Under the pieces are notes generated by a model, which saw only the letters and a list, made by a program, of their open reading frames with translations, ran no database searches and was not told where the DNA came from. From Copromyces sp. CBS 386.78 (lineage: Eukaryota > Ascomycota > Sordariomycetes > Sordariales > Sordariaceae): 64,000 nucleotides of DNA. Position numbers and translations under genes: made by a program. The stretch is from the NCBI GenBank assembly GCA_030685235.1, contig MU839079.1:930001-994000 (forward strand), in the 5' to 3' direction. How positions within the stretch are numbered: position 1 is the first letter of the stretch; every line of letters begins with the position of its first letter. Shown here in pieces: positions 10,267 to 22,760 of this stretch.

Positions 10267-12245
10267 ATGGGCTTGAAGCAGGAACCTGGTATGCTGGAGA
10301 AGCCACCGGCCAAAGCCTCATGGCTGACCAGAGCCTCGAACCGGTTCAGGAAAGGAGGGAAGCTCCAACCATTCAGGTTACTGAAGCAGGACATACACAA
10401 CCTTCGCTCGAGATATGTGTCGGATTGGACAGTCTTCAATCAGCTGGTTGTCGCCAGTGCCGTTTATGTCTTCTTCACCAACATCCTCCCGGGCATCACT
10501 TTCGCCAACGATCTCTTTGTTCTCACCGGAGAATCATGGGGCACTATCGAAGTTGTCTTTAGCACAGGCCTGTGCGGTCTCATTTTCTCCCTCTTTTCTG
10601 CACAGCCTTTGACGATCCTGGGTGTCACTGGTCCCTTTTCGGTTCTGGCAGAAAACATGTACAAGCTGTGTACTGAAAACTTTCATGTAAGTGACTTAAA
10701 GATATCGGTGATGGTCAAATATCAAAAAGACAATCATCACTAACAACCATCAAGGTCCCCTTCCTCCCCGTCATGGCCTGGTCCCTCATCCACTCCGCCT
10801 GGATGCACTACCTCCTCGCCATCTTCAACGCCCACGACTACACCATGCAATACGTCACCAACTTCAGCGCCGACATCTTCTCCCTGCTCAACTCGGTCAT
10901 CTACTTCCACAAAGCCAGCCTGGAACTAAAACGGAACCACGACAACGTCCCCTTCGACGCCTTCCTCTACTCCATCATCGGGGCCTTTGGCACCTGTCTC
11001 CTCGCCATCTTCCTCTCCACCGCCCTAGAATGGAAACCCTTATTCGGGCGCATCATCCGCATGGGCCTAGCCGAATACGCAGCCGCCATCTCCATCATCT
11101 TCTTCATCGGCGTCCCCTACATGGGCGAGCTCGCCAACCTCGAACACGAACGTCTTTCGATCCAAAAGACGTTTCGGCCCACATCCCCGAACCGTGACAC
11201 GTTTTTTGTCAAGTTCTGGGAGGTGCCGCTGGAGTGGGTGTTCATCTCCATCATCCCGGGAGCCATCATCACGGTGCTGTTTTACTTTGACCACGAGATC
11301 AGCAGCATCATCTGCACCGTTGAGCGCTACGGCGTGAGGAAACCCGGCGGGTACGCGTGGGATATTGTACTGCTGGGCACGACGACTGCGCTTTGTGGGA
11401 TTCTGGGGATTCCGCCTGCGAACGGGTTACTGCCCCAAGCGCCGCTTCACTCTGAATCTTTGCGTCACTGGGTGGAAGTTGACGCTGATGATTCTGACTC
11501 GGACTCTCCCTTGACCACTCACTCCTCACCCTCTCCATCCTCATCCCCCTCGTCAACAACCCTATCATCCCCCAACATCACCACTACCACTCCCCCCAAA
11601 CAAAAGAAACTAATCCCCCGCGTCCACGAACAGCGCTACTCCCCCTTTCTCCAATCCGCCCTAATCCTGTGCTTCATCTCCCCTCCCTTCCAACACCTCC
11701 TCGGCTTCACCCCGACCTCCGTCCTAGCCGGTCTCTTCATGTACATGGGCTACCAATCCCTTTCCGTGAACCCGATCCTCACTCGCTTCTTCGAACTCCT
11801 TTCTCCTGCCTCAGAACTCCCACCTTTGCCTAGTCAGGAGGTGTCAAGATGGGCGGTGCACGGTTACACCCTAACCCAAATCGTCCTGACGGGAATCATC
11901 TTTTGGGTTACGCTTACCGTGGCGGCGCCCGGTTTCCCGGTGATTATCATCATTTTGGTTCCCGTGAGATTGTGGATAATGAATAGGATTTGGGGGAGGG
12001 AGACGTTGAGGTTTGTGGATGGGTGGGCTTGTAGGCCGGGGAAACCGGAGGATAGCGAGGAAGAGAAAGCGGCGAGGCGGGAAGGGGAGGGGGTTTTGGA
12101 GGGCGGGAGGGATGCTGGTGATGGAGGGGTTAGTGAGAGTGAGAGGGCGGGAGATGGAGATGTTGATGTTGACGTGGAGAGGGGATTGGCGAGGACGTCG
12201 TCTGGGGTTAAAAATGGGGGCGGTGTGAGGGAGAAGCAGAGTTGA
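10267..12245 (+). CDS. bor1: Bor1-type anion (borate/bicarbonate) transporter, SLC4-like
   Basis: Exons 10267-10686 and 10755-12245 join in phase 0 to 636 residues; the intron has GTAAGT, CTAAC and AAG. Signature stretches of the HCO3-transporter family in fungi and plants are present. These include SDWTVFNQLVVAS with AVYVFFTNILPGITFAND, then GVTGPFSVL, then GIPPANGLLPQAP followed by LHSESL, the conserved loop of Bor1 exporters. About ten to twelve hydrophobic segments are visible. The protein should sit in the plasma membrane and export borate, or move a related anion. A Ser/Pro/Thr-rich hydrophilic insert of about 60 residues (VEVDADDSDSDS to TTPPKQKK) separates two membrane blocks, and the last 80 residues are a charged cytosolic tail. 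The frame is open upstream to a TTG, but the first ATG is 10267; Met9 (10291) is an alternative. Confidence 0.88.
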
Positions 12246-12925
12246 TTTTGATGTTGTGGTGGTGGTATTTCAGGGGGTTTGTTTGCTATTTTGCAAACAG
12301 GAAGGAAAAAAAGTGAAGGGGGGGTTAATGAAAGGTGGTTGCATGATATACGTACGGTGATGAAATCGAAACGATAATGATTTAATAGCATAGCATGAGC
12401 ATAAGCCGGGAACGATGGCATAGTACGAGCATAGCATTTGTTGCAATCCAGAATATGACAATGATAAAGCATGATGCTTGATACACACGAACGCGAACAA
12501 CAGAGCATCATAGCATTGGAAAACCCCAGGTGATAAAATTTTGGAAACTCTATACTCCGTTACCGATGATACCCACCACGCCGTCCTACAACCAGAACCA
12601 GTTATCCTGATTAAGCCTAGAAAAAACGCCCCAATAAATGCATAGCCGCTGGCCTCACAACCTACCCCAGGGCCTACGTCTTCAGTAGGTGAGGTGGAAG
12701 GGAGGACAGCCACCCCCGAGTACTCTTTATATAAACTTCCAAAATATCCCATTGCCGCCTGACGATAACACCATTGTGCCCTGGGGAAAACACCAAGACA
12801 AAAGAAAGTCAAAAAGTGAAAAAGAAAACCAAGACCAGAAACAGTGCAAGTCATCAGCCCCATATCCGACGTGATCCATTCCATATGCACATCAAGTATA
12901 ACATCCATTATATCCGCTCATTGTA
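12246..12925. other. Convergent 3' intergenic region
   Basis: The transporter and the PHD protein gene end towards each other here. AT-rich stretches with repeated CATAGCAT/GAGCATA units (about 12385-12440 and 12500-12515) are visible. No gene is supported. Confidence 0.5.
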
Positions 12926-15116
12926 TCATACTGTATACTCCTGCTGCCACTTGACCAGCCTCCGGGTCAAGCTATCCATCATCTCCACGCAGCTGAGTTC
13001 CTTGAAATCCCTTTCTAGCTGCCCTTCGGCGGAGGTCATGACTGCTGCCGGGGTCGAGCCATTGACCCCATTAGCGCCTGTTGCCAACGCCGGCTTTTCA
13101 GGTGGTGCCATGCTGTTGCCGTTAGTCTTATCGTCATCCGACGGCGACTCGCCAGCAAGCTCAACTTGGGTCCGCGAAATGAAGTCTAGGAGTGCCGCGG
13201 CCCTCCGCTTCATGTCGGTCATGGTGATCTTGCTGCTCATTCCACCCTTGTTCTTCCCGTGTTTTCCATGTCCAGTAGCCTTCTCTTCGGCCTTACTGGG
13301 CTTTGGAGGGGGAGGAGGAGGAGGAGGCGGTACTTCGGCTGGTGCCTCTCCTGACTGCGATCGAGCGGGCGATGGCTCGTTGTCATCACGCGTGTGTTGA
13401 TTACGGCCCTTCTTCTTGTGTGATCGCTTCTTGTCAATCTTGGCTGTCGTGGGAGTAGCCACAGTCGGAGGATCTTCGGGAGTCATCTGTGAGGAAGGAG
13501 AGGACTCCGATACCGCCGGTGGCTGTTCTTCCTGTTCTACTGGTTCTTCCGGAGCGGTAGGAGTTGCCGTAGTAGTTGTTGTGGCAGTAGTTGTGGCCGT
13601 GGTGGCTACGACAGGGGTCGCCGTTACGGGCGTCTTGTTCACTGCCGCACGAGCTGCTAGTGGTAACTCGTCCGAAGGGTCTGAATCTGTATCCATGTCA
13701 GCTTCAGATGCCTTCGCGAGGGTTGTGGCTTCCGTACCATCAGCTCGCCGGCGTTCGGCTCTACCCTTTCGCTTGTTTGCTGCCTCAGCCCTTTGTCGTT
13801 CCCGCTCCTCTCTTTCAGTTGTCTTCTCGGTACGCAGAGTGCGGCCTGCTGCGCCGCCCCGCGATCTAGATTTTGCACCATTTCGTGTCGTTGTGCCAGC
13901 GTCGTCAGAGTCCTCGGTGGTCTTGTCGAGGCTGGGAGAGGCTGATCGAGAGCTCGTCCTCTGCCTCTTGCTTTCTGGCTTTCTTGAAGAGTGTTAGCGG
14001 TTATCGATGTCGGGCAGCGTAGGAGGTGGACATACTCTTCGCTATTGCTTCTGCCTCGCTTTGTTCTTCTCGTGGTGGGTTCGGTTTGTTCGGGAGCTGC
14101 CTCTTCTTTGCTTGCTTCAATCGCCCGTCTCAGGGCTTCAGCTTCGTCGTAGTCAGCTCCTCGGCTGTTCATTGTAGATCTTCGCTTCGACGCGGAGGAA
14201 GTGGTCGTACCACGTCCGTTGCGGCCCTCTGGTTTATCTTTGGGCGGTGATCTCGTGCCATCCTTATTGAGAGAGGCGGATCTAGAAGTTGTTCGAGATG
14301 GGCGCTTAAGGGGTAGGTAGTGCGAATACCGTTGTCTGTGAATCATGTTGTTAGTCGACTAGAGAGTGAGTGGATTGGCAATTGCCGTGGATGGAGGAGA
14401 GGATATTGTAAGGAGAGTGAGGCAGCGTCAAAGGGGTGGTGGGCTTTGACGCACGCCAGCTGAACTCCTGACGTTCAGCTCCTGACAATGCAACCCTGGG
14501 ACCAAAGAAAAGCTGAGATTTACCCGTTGCTCGCTGTAAAAATCTTGTGGAATTCTTTTTTGCACTCTTCGCAATAATATTCGTCTGGGCTCGACTCTTC
14601 AGTCATGATGCCCACGCAGGCGCCATGTTGCCAAACCTTGCAAACGTCGCATTGTACGAAAAATCCGGCCGCGTCGTCGGTGACATCGGTCGCGAATATG
14701 GGGTCGATGTCCATGCCGTCCTTTAAGCCGTGCTTGGAGTCTTCGTCGAGGGGCGGAGGGCCTGGGTAGTCCTCGTAGCCGCAAATGCAACGGACGGCCT
14801 CGTCCTCGTCCTGGGCATCATCGTCGCCGTGTGTCATTTCGACCTGCTCAGATTTGTTATTTGCCCTATCTCTTTCTTCCTGCTGGCCGCGGGTACGACG
14901 TCGTGTTCCAAACGAATCATCGGCTGTAGTTGTCTCGTCTGGGGCTTCGGAGGATAACGAGCCTGAAGAACTTGACTTTTGTGGCGAAACAGCTTTGTTG
15001 AAATACCTGGTGCTGCGCTCCCCACGACCTGACGTGCTCGACGTGGTAGAAGATATTTGTGATTGTGATTGAGAGGCTCGCGCTCTAGACGACCGCCTCG
15101 GATCGGACCCTGCCAT
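12926..15116 (-). CDS. cti6: PHD-finger protein, Cti6-like subunit of the Rpd3 histone deacetylase complex (3 exons)
   Basis: Exons in transcript order are 15116-14524, 14335-14036 and 13982-12926, joining in frame to 649 residues. The introns are GTAAAT to CTAAC to CAG and GTATGT to CTAAC to AAG. An acidic stretch (GDDDAQDEDEAV) leads into a PHD zinc finger of Cys4-His-Cys3 type: C110, C112, C156, C159, H164, C167, C182, C185. PHD fingers of this type read histone H3 tails; Cti6 is an Rpd3L deacetylase subunit. The first Cys pair is 43 residues from the second, much longer than in a canonical PHD. The rest is low complexity and basic, with a polyproline run (from the GGAGGA repeat at about 13305-13330). 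A conserved-looking C-terminal helix (ERDFKELSCVEMMDSLTRRL) follows. PHD identity is firm; the Cti6 name rests on the RCICG finger and overall architecture. Confidence 0.8.
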
Positions 15117-18100
15117 TGCTTGCAGCTGGGGCCGCAGTCAAGGCAGGAGCTCGAAGTGTGTAGGGTATATAATCGACACGCCTGGTGCCGAAGACGAGAA
15201 ACGCGATCCGCAGGCCCGTTAGGAGGGGATGCTGCGGTCGGGTAATCGGAGTGCCTGAGGACGATGACGCACTCTAGCACAGGAATGGTATTGTCTTACT
15301 GGAAGCTCGACAATTGGGATGTTAATGTGGTCGTGAGAAGCTATGGGTCGTGACGGTGGGAGCAAACCCGGATAACGCGGTTGTCTGTCGATGTGGACAC
15401 GGAGAAACGAGGATTCGACGTGCCCGAGACTGGACTGTAGAATTAAATCTGACACGATTACTGAGCGACGAGACGATGGGGATGTCGAGGCTATGAGACT
15501 CGTACTATGTTCGGTCGTAGCTTTAAGCCGGTGCTTGGTGGTCGAGAAGCGTAAATTGTCGAGGATGGACCGACCGACGATGGAGGATCGCGAGGGCTTA
15601 TGTCGAAAATCTAGCCAAGCGAGGAGGAGTGCTCAATGGGGAGCGTGATCGGGATGAGGAGGTCGCCGGCTTGCTTGTTTGGATTTCCACGAGAGGAAGA
15701 CTCGTTCTCTGCTAACTTGGGCAGAAGATCGAGCGGGTACGAGGGTGGGAAAAACGAAGAAGAGGGGACGGAGGACGATTCGTCGAGATGGGTATGACGG
15801 GATCCGAAGCGCTGGCTAGGCCAATTTGGAGATTGGGGGGCGGTAGTCGAAGTGGTAGATCCGTGGTAGACTAACTGTCATGACGGGGACAAGAAGTTCG
15901 ACAGGTCGGGTTTTGGTGACTGTGGCCCAAGGTGTGCGTGGTGAGGATCTCCGGAGAAGAGGCGAGGGTGGACGGCACTGGAAGGAGGAAGCGATGGCTG
16001 GTCTCTCTTGGTGTGTGTACATGGTGTGGAAAGCGAGCCCGGGACCCAGTCGAGTTGCCAGCCCCAAAAGACGGGACCACCGCACCCGCACCGCACGGCG
16101 CTCTTGGTCGCTTGCAGTAAATTTTGGCAGAAAGCTGTCCGCCCGGGCGCCCACTCTCTTCCATGCCCGCCCACCAAAACCAAACCCCGGTCAAGTCCCG
16201 TCCGTCACTGTCAATCGCTCCAGGCACCTCAACTCCTCCTCCTCCTCCAGCGGCAGCGCCAAAGCGTGCGGGGCCATCTGGAAGCTCGGTCCACATGTTG
16301 ACCAATCCGGTGCCGGGAAAAACTTAATGGGCAGCTCGACTTATTAATGAACGCTGGGATGTGGCGTCGAGAGCCGGCTCGTCGAAGTGGTTCATTTTCC
16401 GATGTCGAGTAAATACCCAAGTATAGTTTGTTATAAGAGTCGAATGTAGAAGCCGTAGAGTGGTGAATTACTCGTACTGTCTGGGGAGGGTTCGAGCTAT
16501 GACATCACGCCTCAATGGCTGTGAGCGAAGCCCGCGTCCAGCTCGAACTGACCAGAGAATAAAAAAGGGGCATCTTGAAAATCGAAAGGGACCGGAGTGA
16601 AATAGTGCAGTGTGCAAACAAACCATGAATGGCAGAAAACAACGGAATTCGTTGTTGCACACCAGTAAGGGAAATTGTCTTGGGGCGACGGGAAGGGGAG
16701 GGGTTGTTGCTGGCTGCAGGTCGGGCCAGTGTTCAGGTTGTTGTCGGAGTTGAGCAAAGCTTCCAAGTGAAGAGTGCATCTCCCGTCTTGTGCGAGTGCC
16801 TGGCTCGAAGGGAAATGACTGTGCTGTGAATGGCAGTGTTCTGCCCTCTTGCTCGAATAGTGTAGCACAGTGCGTCCGTCCCTCATCAGGTACCGCCCAC
16901 AACCCGGGCTCCATTTAAGGTAGTGTAGGTTACTGGCCGGAATTCACCTTGTGAGTGAAGGTACATGGGGATGATTTGGCGATTTTGAATAGGACATTGG
17001 TCGACTCAGGGCAGCAACGCCTTGTCTTCGAATTGGATCCGAGACTTGTCAAACGTAGGTAGGTAAGAGATATGGAAATCCAGGATCTCGCTTGAGGTGG
17101 TTTGAAATCCAATACCAGTGGGAGAATAGGTAGTATGCTTGAAGGTCGTGGTTGTTGTCGACATCTAGCGTATTCTTCAAGGACCAGTCAGTCATTCTCT
17201 GTAGATCTGGCAATTTTTAGGAGAGCGGACTGCAATAGGCGATGTGTCGGCATTTCCCGATTCACTCGAATGAGAACCGGAGCACAGACCGAATGGAGGC
17301 TCCCCCGGGCCCCGGCCGGAGCACTTCAAGGCGGGGGCGGAACAGTGGGCACCTCAGCATGGGGTCACGCACCTCCGTCCAGACAACCACTGCCTGGTTA
17401 AGATGCTTACATAATGCGTCGATTAGAACCGCCTACTATCCCGCCCGCCCTCACTACAGTGAACACCCGCTTCTCCTAATCACAACCACTGAACTCCATT
17501 GCTTTCCACCCCTCAACACCACCGATACACGACACCCGTTTCACTGACTCGGACGAACTGTTGATTGTTGGCTTCCTTTGTTTCGGCCTTCCCATAGCTC
17601 CTCACCGATTTTGCCTGCAACCTGTCCACCGGATATCCGCACGAGCCAGACTCGGAGCCCAGAAGGTGGGTGCTTGGGATTAGCAGCTGATTGCCCCTTC
17701 AGTTGTACTATGGCTTCATTTCCCCCCCTCCCCTCCCCTTCTCGCCGCCTCCCCCCATGACGTTCCCTTCGACCCTTGATGGTGTTTCGATGATCTAGGG
17801 AGTATTGTTGTTATAAACGATGCGGTGGCAATTTGGGGAGAAACATATTTTCACTACCAGTCCAAGCGTAGCACCGAGACCACGACTGCCATGACGTTTC
17901 CCCTCCTTTTCCCGAGGCTTCGGTGCTGATGAGTCTTTTTGGGCAGAAAGGGATATATCGAAGCGACGTCGGCACCCACGTTTCCTTCCCGTTACAATTC
18001 CCAAGATATTCCTCCGCATCACAGGACTCCCACAAGCATACGAACCTACAGCGGCCTGGCAATCCCCTCGTGGTTGACGCACATTCCCGTGTCAAGTGCC

Positions 18101-18499
18101 TCGGCGGCTGGCGCTCCTTCGAAAGCTGAATAGTGTCTTGTCTTGGGTACTATGTGATATCCTGAAGGTACGTTCGTAGGCGCGCGCCTTCCACACTGCA
18201 AGGCTTAGTTGGATTGTTATCCCAAGGTCGCTTCCCAGAAATACGTGGCATGAACAAACGGAGTCTTCTTCGATCGAGTCCGCCAACTCACTCCCGTCAT
18301 AACCCCGCCACTCTCTTTCTGCCCCGGCCCTGCACTCAGCCTTTCTTCTCGTCCCGCCATTCTTTTGTCGGTGCTGTTCAGTGTGGCACCAATGCTGGCC
18401 TTTTTAAACGACATCTTCCCACTCATCACATGGCTTTCATTGTCGTTGCTAATTCGTTTGCGCTTCGCTTTGAACAGAGCACAGGAGCAAGTTACAAGC
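15117..18499. other. Divergent intergenic region, 3.4 kb
   Basis: Two genes point away from this interval. Several 60-150 codon open frames occur on both strands (for example around 15880-16347), but they overlap each other, are compositionally GC-driven and carry no family motif. I treat them as chance. The stretch before 18500 is pyrimidine-rich (about 17430-17760 and 18260-18370), as in fungal promoters and leaders. Confidence 0.45.
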
Positions 18500-20264
18500 A
18501 TGTCATCCGCCGATACGGTGTCGGTGTCATCCGCATACCGAAGCGAACGAAGAATCCATCCCCTGCCCAAGAGGTCCCTGAGAGACCGTTTAACCCCCGA
18601 AGCCGCGGAGTCGATCCAATACCCCCCAGCACCTTCGATCTCTACATCGCTGTTTCCGAGTTTGTATAGTATCCGAGATGACGAGCCGGACCAGAGTTCA
18701 ACCCCTCCTCGCGAGCGAGTCACCGAGGTTGCCCCGCGCCAATCAAGAAGAGATGGTTCAGTAGCAGAGGGTGGAGGATATTCCCCCTCGTCGAGACAAG
18801 GCATACCGGATCGCGGTCACAGCCAGTTCGATGGCAGAGTGTCTGACTCCTCGAACCACAATGGTCATCAGTCACCAAGGACGGAACAGCAGGAAAGATC
18901 GGCCAATTCGCAAGCTACTGTCTCGGCAGCATCAGCAATCGATGGGTATGACTCGTTCGAGAACACAAACAACAAGAAGAAGAGGAAAATCCCTACAGCA
19001 GGTGATGCAGCTCTTGGCGGGGTTCATGCTGGCATAGACGCTGGCTTCGGAACCACGTCCATCCAGACGTCCGAAGGGCATGGGGAAGCAACGTCTTTGA
19101 GCTCGGCATCTCAGTATGGTTCCGGAGGTTATATGCCAGGCTTGCAGAACGTGCCCGGTCCTGGAAGAGGTAGATATGGCAGACCGCGCAACGGCCGAAG
19201 CCCGCTCAGGCCCTTATCGGACTCTAACACCAATTGGCTCGGAAGAGGTGGGAAGCTGCGCTCTGTTCCATGGTCATCCAGTTCAGGTAAGTCTGCCGAC
19301 GCTTTATCCTGGCCCCCTTGCCACTTGATTTTCTCGACACGTTGTTATGATGCAGATACTGATTGTATCTCTTCCTGTAGCTGAGAACCAGGGGATCATA
19401 TCCAACGCCATTGCAAATGCAGAGAAACTGAACCCACCGACGGGGTCTGAAAGTACAAGTCTCTTGCAAAATTCACTGTCACCGAGACGCCCTGCGTCCG
19501 CACAGTTCACGTTTACCGCTCCCGGTCCCAACGCACTCTCTTGGCCTGGCGCTGATCGACGAATCAACATGCCGGCCCCGTCAGCGACTAGACAAGGACA
19601 CGAAAATTGGCAGCGTGTTGCTCCTGGAAACCAGCCAGGAAATGGCCACGCTCTTCCTTCGGCTACAGGTGCGGCAGGGAAAGAAACACAGGGCAAGAGT
19701 GGTGCTGGAGGCCAAGGGCAGCAAGCTCCAGCGCCGAAAAGCACGAGGAGGAGTGCTGCTAAAGAGTATGCTGCCGCGGCCAGACAACGCCGCCGTGAGA
19801 CGCAGTTAAAGAACAAGCGCCACCCCCCTAAGCCTGAAGATATTTGGATCTGCCACTTTTGCGAGTACGAGTCGATCTTCGGCCACCCCCCTGAGGCTTT
19901 GGTCCGTCAATACGAGATCAAGGCCCGCAAGCAACGCCAGTTGGAACAACAGCGGAAAGCTCAGTGGGAGAGGCTCAAGAAGGGCAAACACAAGGGGAAG
20001 AAGAACAGCAAGTTGCCTACCAAGGGCCATGATGGAGTTCAGGATGCCCATCAACCCTCGGGCGGCCACGGAGCTCCGATGAACTGCGACTTTAGTCAAG
20101 GCACTCAGAGCGAGGAGTGCTTTGATGACGAGGACTACGAGGAAGACGACTACGATCCGGACGAAGATCTGCCGCCAGAAAACGGAATAGAAGCCGAACG
20201 ACATGAACATGTTTCAGATCACGTTCCCCGTGTCTCGACGGTACCTGATGGGGGCGGGACGTAG
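18500..20264 (+). CDS. Uncharacterised protein with C-terminal WICHFCEYE motif (2 exons)
   Basis: Exons 18500-19286 and 19381-20264 join (GTAAGT donor, TAG acceptor) to 556 residues. I do not recognise a named family. The first 400 residues are Ser/Gly/Pro/Gln-rich and look disordered. Residues about 417-440 form a compact motif, EDIWICHFCEYESIFGHPP, with a CxxC pair. A strongly basic helix follows (YEIKARKQRQLEQQRKAQWE and KKGKHKGKKNSK), then an acidic tail (DDEDYEEDDYDPDED). This suggests a zinc- or RNA-binding nuclear factor, but that is only inference. An alternative acceptor at 19355 brings an in-frame stop. The frame is open to an earlier ATG at 18392, which would add a hydrophobic segment (MLAFLNDIFPLITWLSLSLL), so 18500 is a choice, not a certainty. 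Confidence 0.7.
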
Positions 20265-22760
20265 CCACGGCTTTTGTGGCGATGCCACTACCCTTCCCCC
20301 ATTTCTTTGTAAGATTAGTTTGCAGCAATATTAGCGTTGTTTTATACCCTGTTCTGGATTTCATGATGGTGAGGAGAGGAGGGCCCGACGCTGGAGAAGG
20401 GCGATGGATTGGGCACCGCGACAGGAGACGAGTGATGGGAGGAGAGTTCAAGCACTTGGGGCGTCAGCATTCAATGCCCCGGCGACGTGGCGAGGGACTC
20501 CATGAAGAAGAGTGTGGATGATATGTCTAGGAGACAACAGGAGAGACTGAACCGTTACAACAACTATCCAATCAACCGCATACCACTTACTTGGTCGGCT
20601 CACGCAATTTCGAGACACGACCTACGAGCGACAACGATGTTTGCTCAACACACTTTAACACACGAGGTTTCTGTTGGTATACAGCTTACTATCACACTCT
20701 TAGCAATGCTAGTTAATGGTGAAGACAGAGAAGGAGGGCAACAACAATGTACCTACGCTATCGCAAATGCATAGAGATAGATGGAGGGCTCAGGCGGCAA
20801 GAGAGCAGACAGATAATATATAGAAAACGAACACCATACTTGGGTCCTTGATCCGTTGCTGTGGAATAAAATATAGGTCGTGTAGAATAGTAGTACAAAA
20901 GATGTTCAATGTTGATGTTGAACCGAGGTCCGGCACCACTCCCGAACAGATACCTTATGTAACGGGATCCAAGTGGAGACGAACGGGAACAAACCCCGCC
21001 CGAAGTCCCCAGGTCAAAGCCACGAAGCCCAACTGTTTCGTACGACGTCAGACAAAGACATGGTTTATCTTGAAGAAAATAGATTGGATGAACGGCGACC
21101 TGTGCTGGCTGGGTTGAGTCAACCCTAAACGTGTTTGACGGGTTCTGAAGCATTCTACGTTTTCCATTTTCATGTCGAGCAACCCTAAAGGTGATTCCAC
21201 ATTCCCTATCTGGAAAGGCAGACAGATGGGAGATGATGACAAGGCATAAGCAAGGCAAGGCAAGGTGGATCCGCGCATATGTGATTGAGGGGAGGTGATC
21301 ATGATGCAAGTCATCTTGACACTTGCGGCTTTTGGGCCTCGCCCAACCCTCGGCAATGGAAGGGACAGGAATCTCTAGAACGCAAGCAATGCAAGCAATT
21401 AATTAATTAATCACATTGTCCTTACCTATGATGCCATATAGAATGCTTGATGCTTGTTCGATGCACGGCAGGGCAGCCGAGTGCCGCAGTGCCGTTACGC
21501 AAGGAGAAAGCTCCAAAGCATCCCAAGTCCCGCAGTCCAGAAAGCACATGCAGGAGAATGGGGTCAATGAGTGGGAAACACAGCATCCCCCCTAAAAAAA
21601 GGTGACACACTGACGCATGCATTCACGACGGGAAGTGGGACTGTTGGTGAAAGCCTCAATCAGGTTTAGCGCGTTTGCACAATCCCTAGCTTTTTAGCCT
21701 TGGGAGTTTGAGGTTTAGCGTGAGAATTGAGAGAACTCCGCTCGGCTCTTTTTTCATGGAGGTTCACCACACGAGTCGACGACGACGAGACACGGCACGG
21801 CACAGGGCACAGAGCAGTGAGATGCCCCATTGTTTTGAACGTGATAGAAATCGCTCCCACATGCCCGTTCGTACGTGGTGGTGGAGTTGGTCAGACACGG
21901 GCGATACACGGTTTTTTATTTTTTCTTCCCAAGATCCATCCATCCCTGCATTCCCATTTCCCAGGGCTTCCGTTGCTGACAAGGTCCATTGATACCTACC
22001 TATGTACTTCCTCATCCGGGGATCCCATGTGTAGGAGGTGAAGCTATTTGCTGCTGTGCCGCCGTCATCGTCACCTCCTTCAGCTCACCAGGCCTACAAC
22101 CAAGTTCCAGCTTTTTTTTTTTTTTTTTTGTTGGAACGGCAGACTCGGCGGGAACGAGATTCGGCTTTTGTCGCTCCGGTTGCAGTGGCCTTCGACCTTC
22201 CACGATCCTTCCTACGCAAACCAAGACCCTCACTGTGCAGACGCAAGAAGGGCGCTGCTGCACGCTGCAACTGCACTGCGACCAGGCACTGCAACTCCCG
22301 TCCTCCGTCATCATTTTTTCTCGATACCACACCACCCGACGAACCGTTGTCCTCCTTTTTTCCATGCAGTCCGTCCGGCGCGGCCACTCTCAAACAACAA
22401 CCAGCACACCCACCACCACCACCACCACACCACGCAATCACCGCCCTCATCTACACGTGTCGTCGCCGACCTTCCATCTCATCAGTCCGTCCCGATAAAC
22501 CCGTTGCGACGACCAACGGCTCCTTCAATCTCTCCTTTTTCTCGCATCCAACAGCCGACCTGAAGTCCCTCCACTAATTCCTCGATTGCGCCCTATGAGA
22601 AGCCTCGCTCGGTAATGAGCAAAGATCGCCAGGTTGGGGATGGCCTGGAACAAGACCACAGAGACACTACACGCCTACATAGCGACGACAGCGACATCCA
22701 GGTACAAATACTAGAGGTACAATACCCGTCGAGCTGAGTGAGGATACAGCATTTCAAACA
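20265..22760. other. Intergenic region and probable leader of the large downstream gene
   Basis: No gene is supported. It holds an 18-T run at 22112-22129, an (ATTA) repeat at about 21396-21410 and a long C/T-rich stretch (about 22040-22560) typical of fungal promoters or leaders. Two short upstream ORFs lie at 22595-22615 and 22615-22737. Confidence 0.5.
22595..22737 (+). promoter_or_regulatory. Two adjoining upstream ORFs in leader of large Ser/Pro-rich protein
   Basis: ATG at 22595 opens a six-codon ORF ending TAA at 22613-22615. The last A of that stop is also the A of the next ATG (TAATG), which opens a 40-codon ORF ending TGA at 22735-22737, only 23 nt before the proposed main ATG at 22761. 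If the transcript begins upstream, these could damp or gate translation. No transcript start is visible. Confidence 0.4.

Noticed and set aside
15871..16347. Overlapping 100-155 codon ORFs on both strands
   Set aside because: GC-rich chance frames, mutually overlapping, with no motif or splice support.
19355..19380. Alternative acceptor in the intron of the 18500-20264 gene
   Set aside because: Using the CAG at 19355 leads to an in-frame TGA within ten codons; the TAG at 19380 keeps the frame open.
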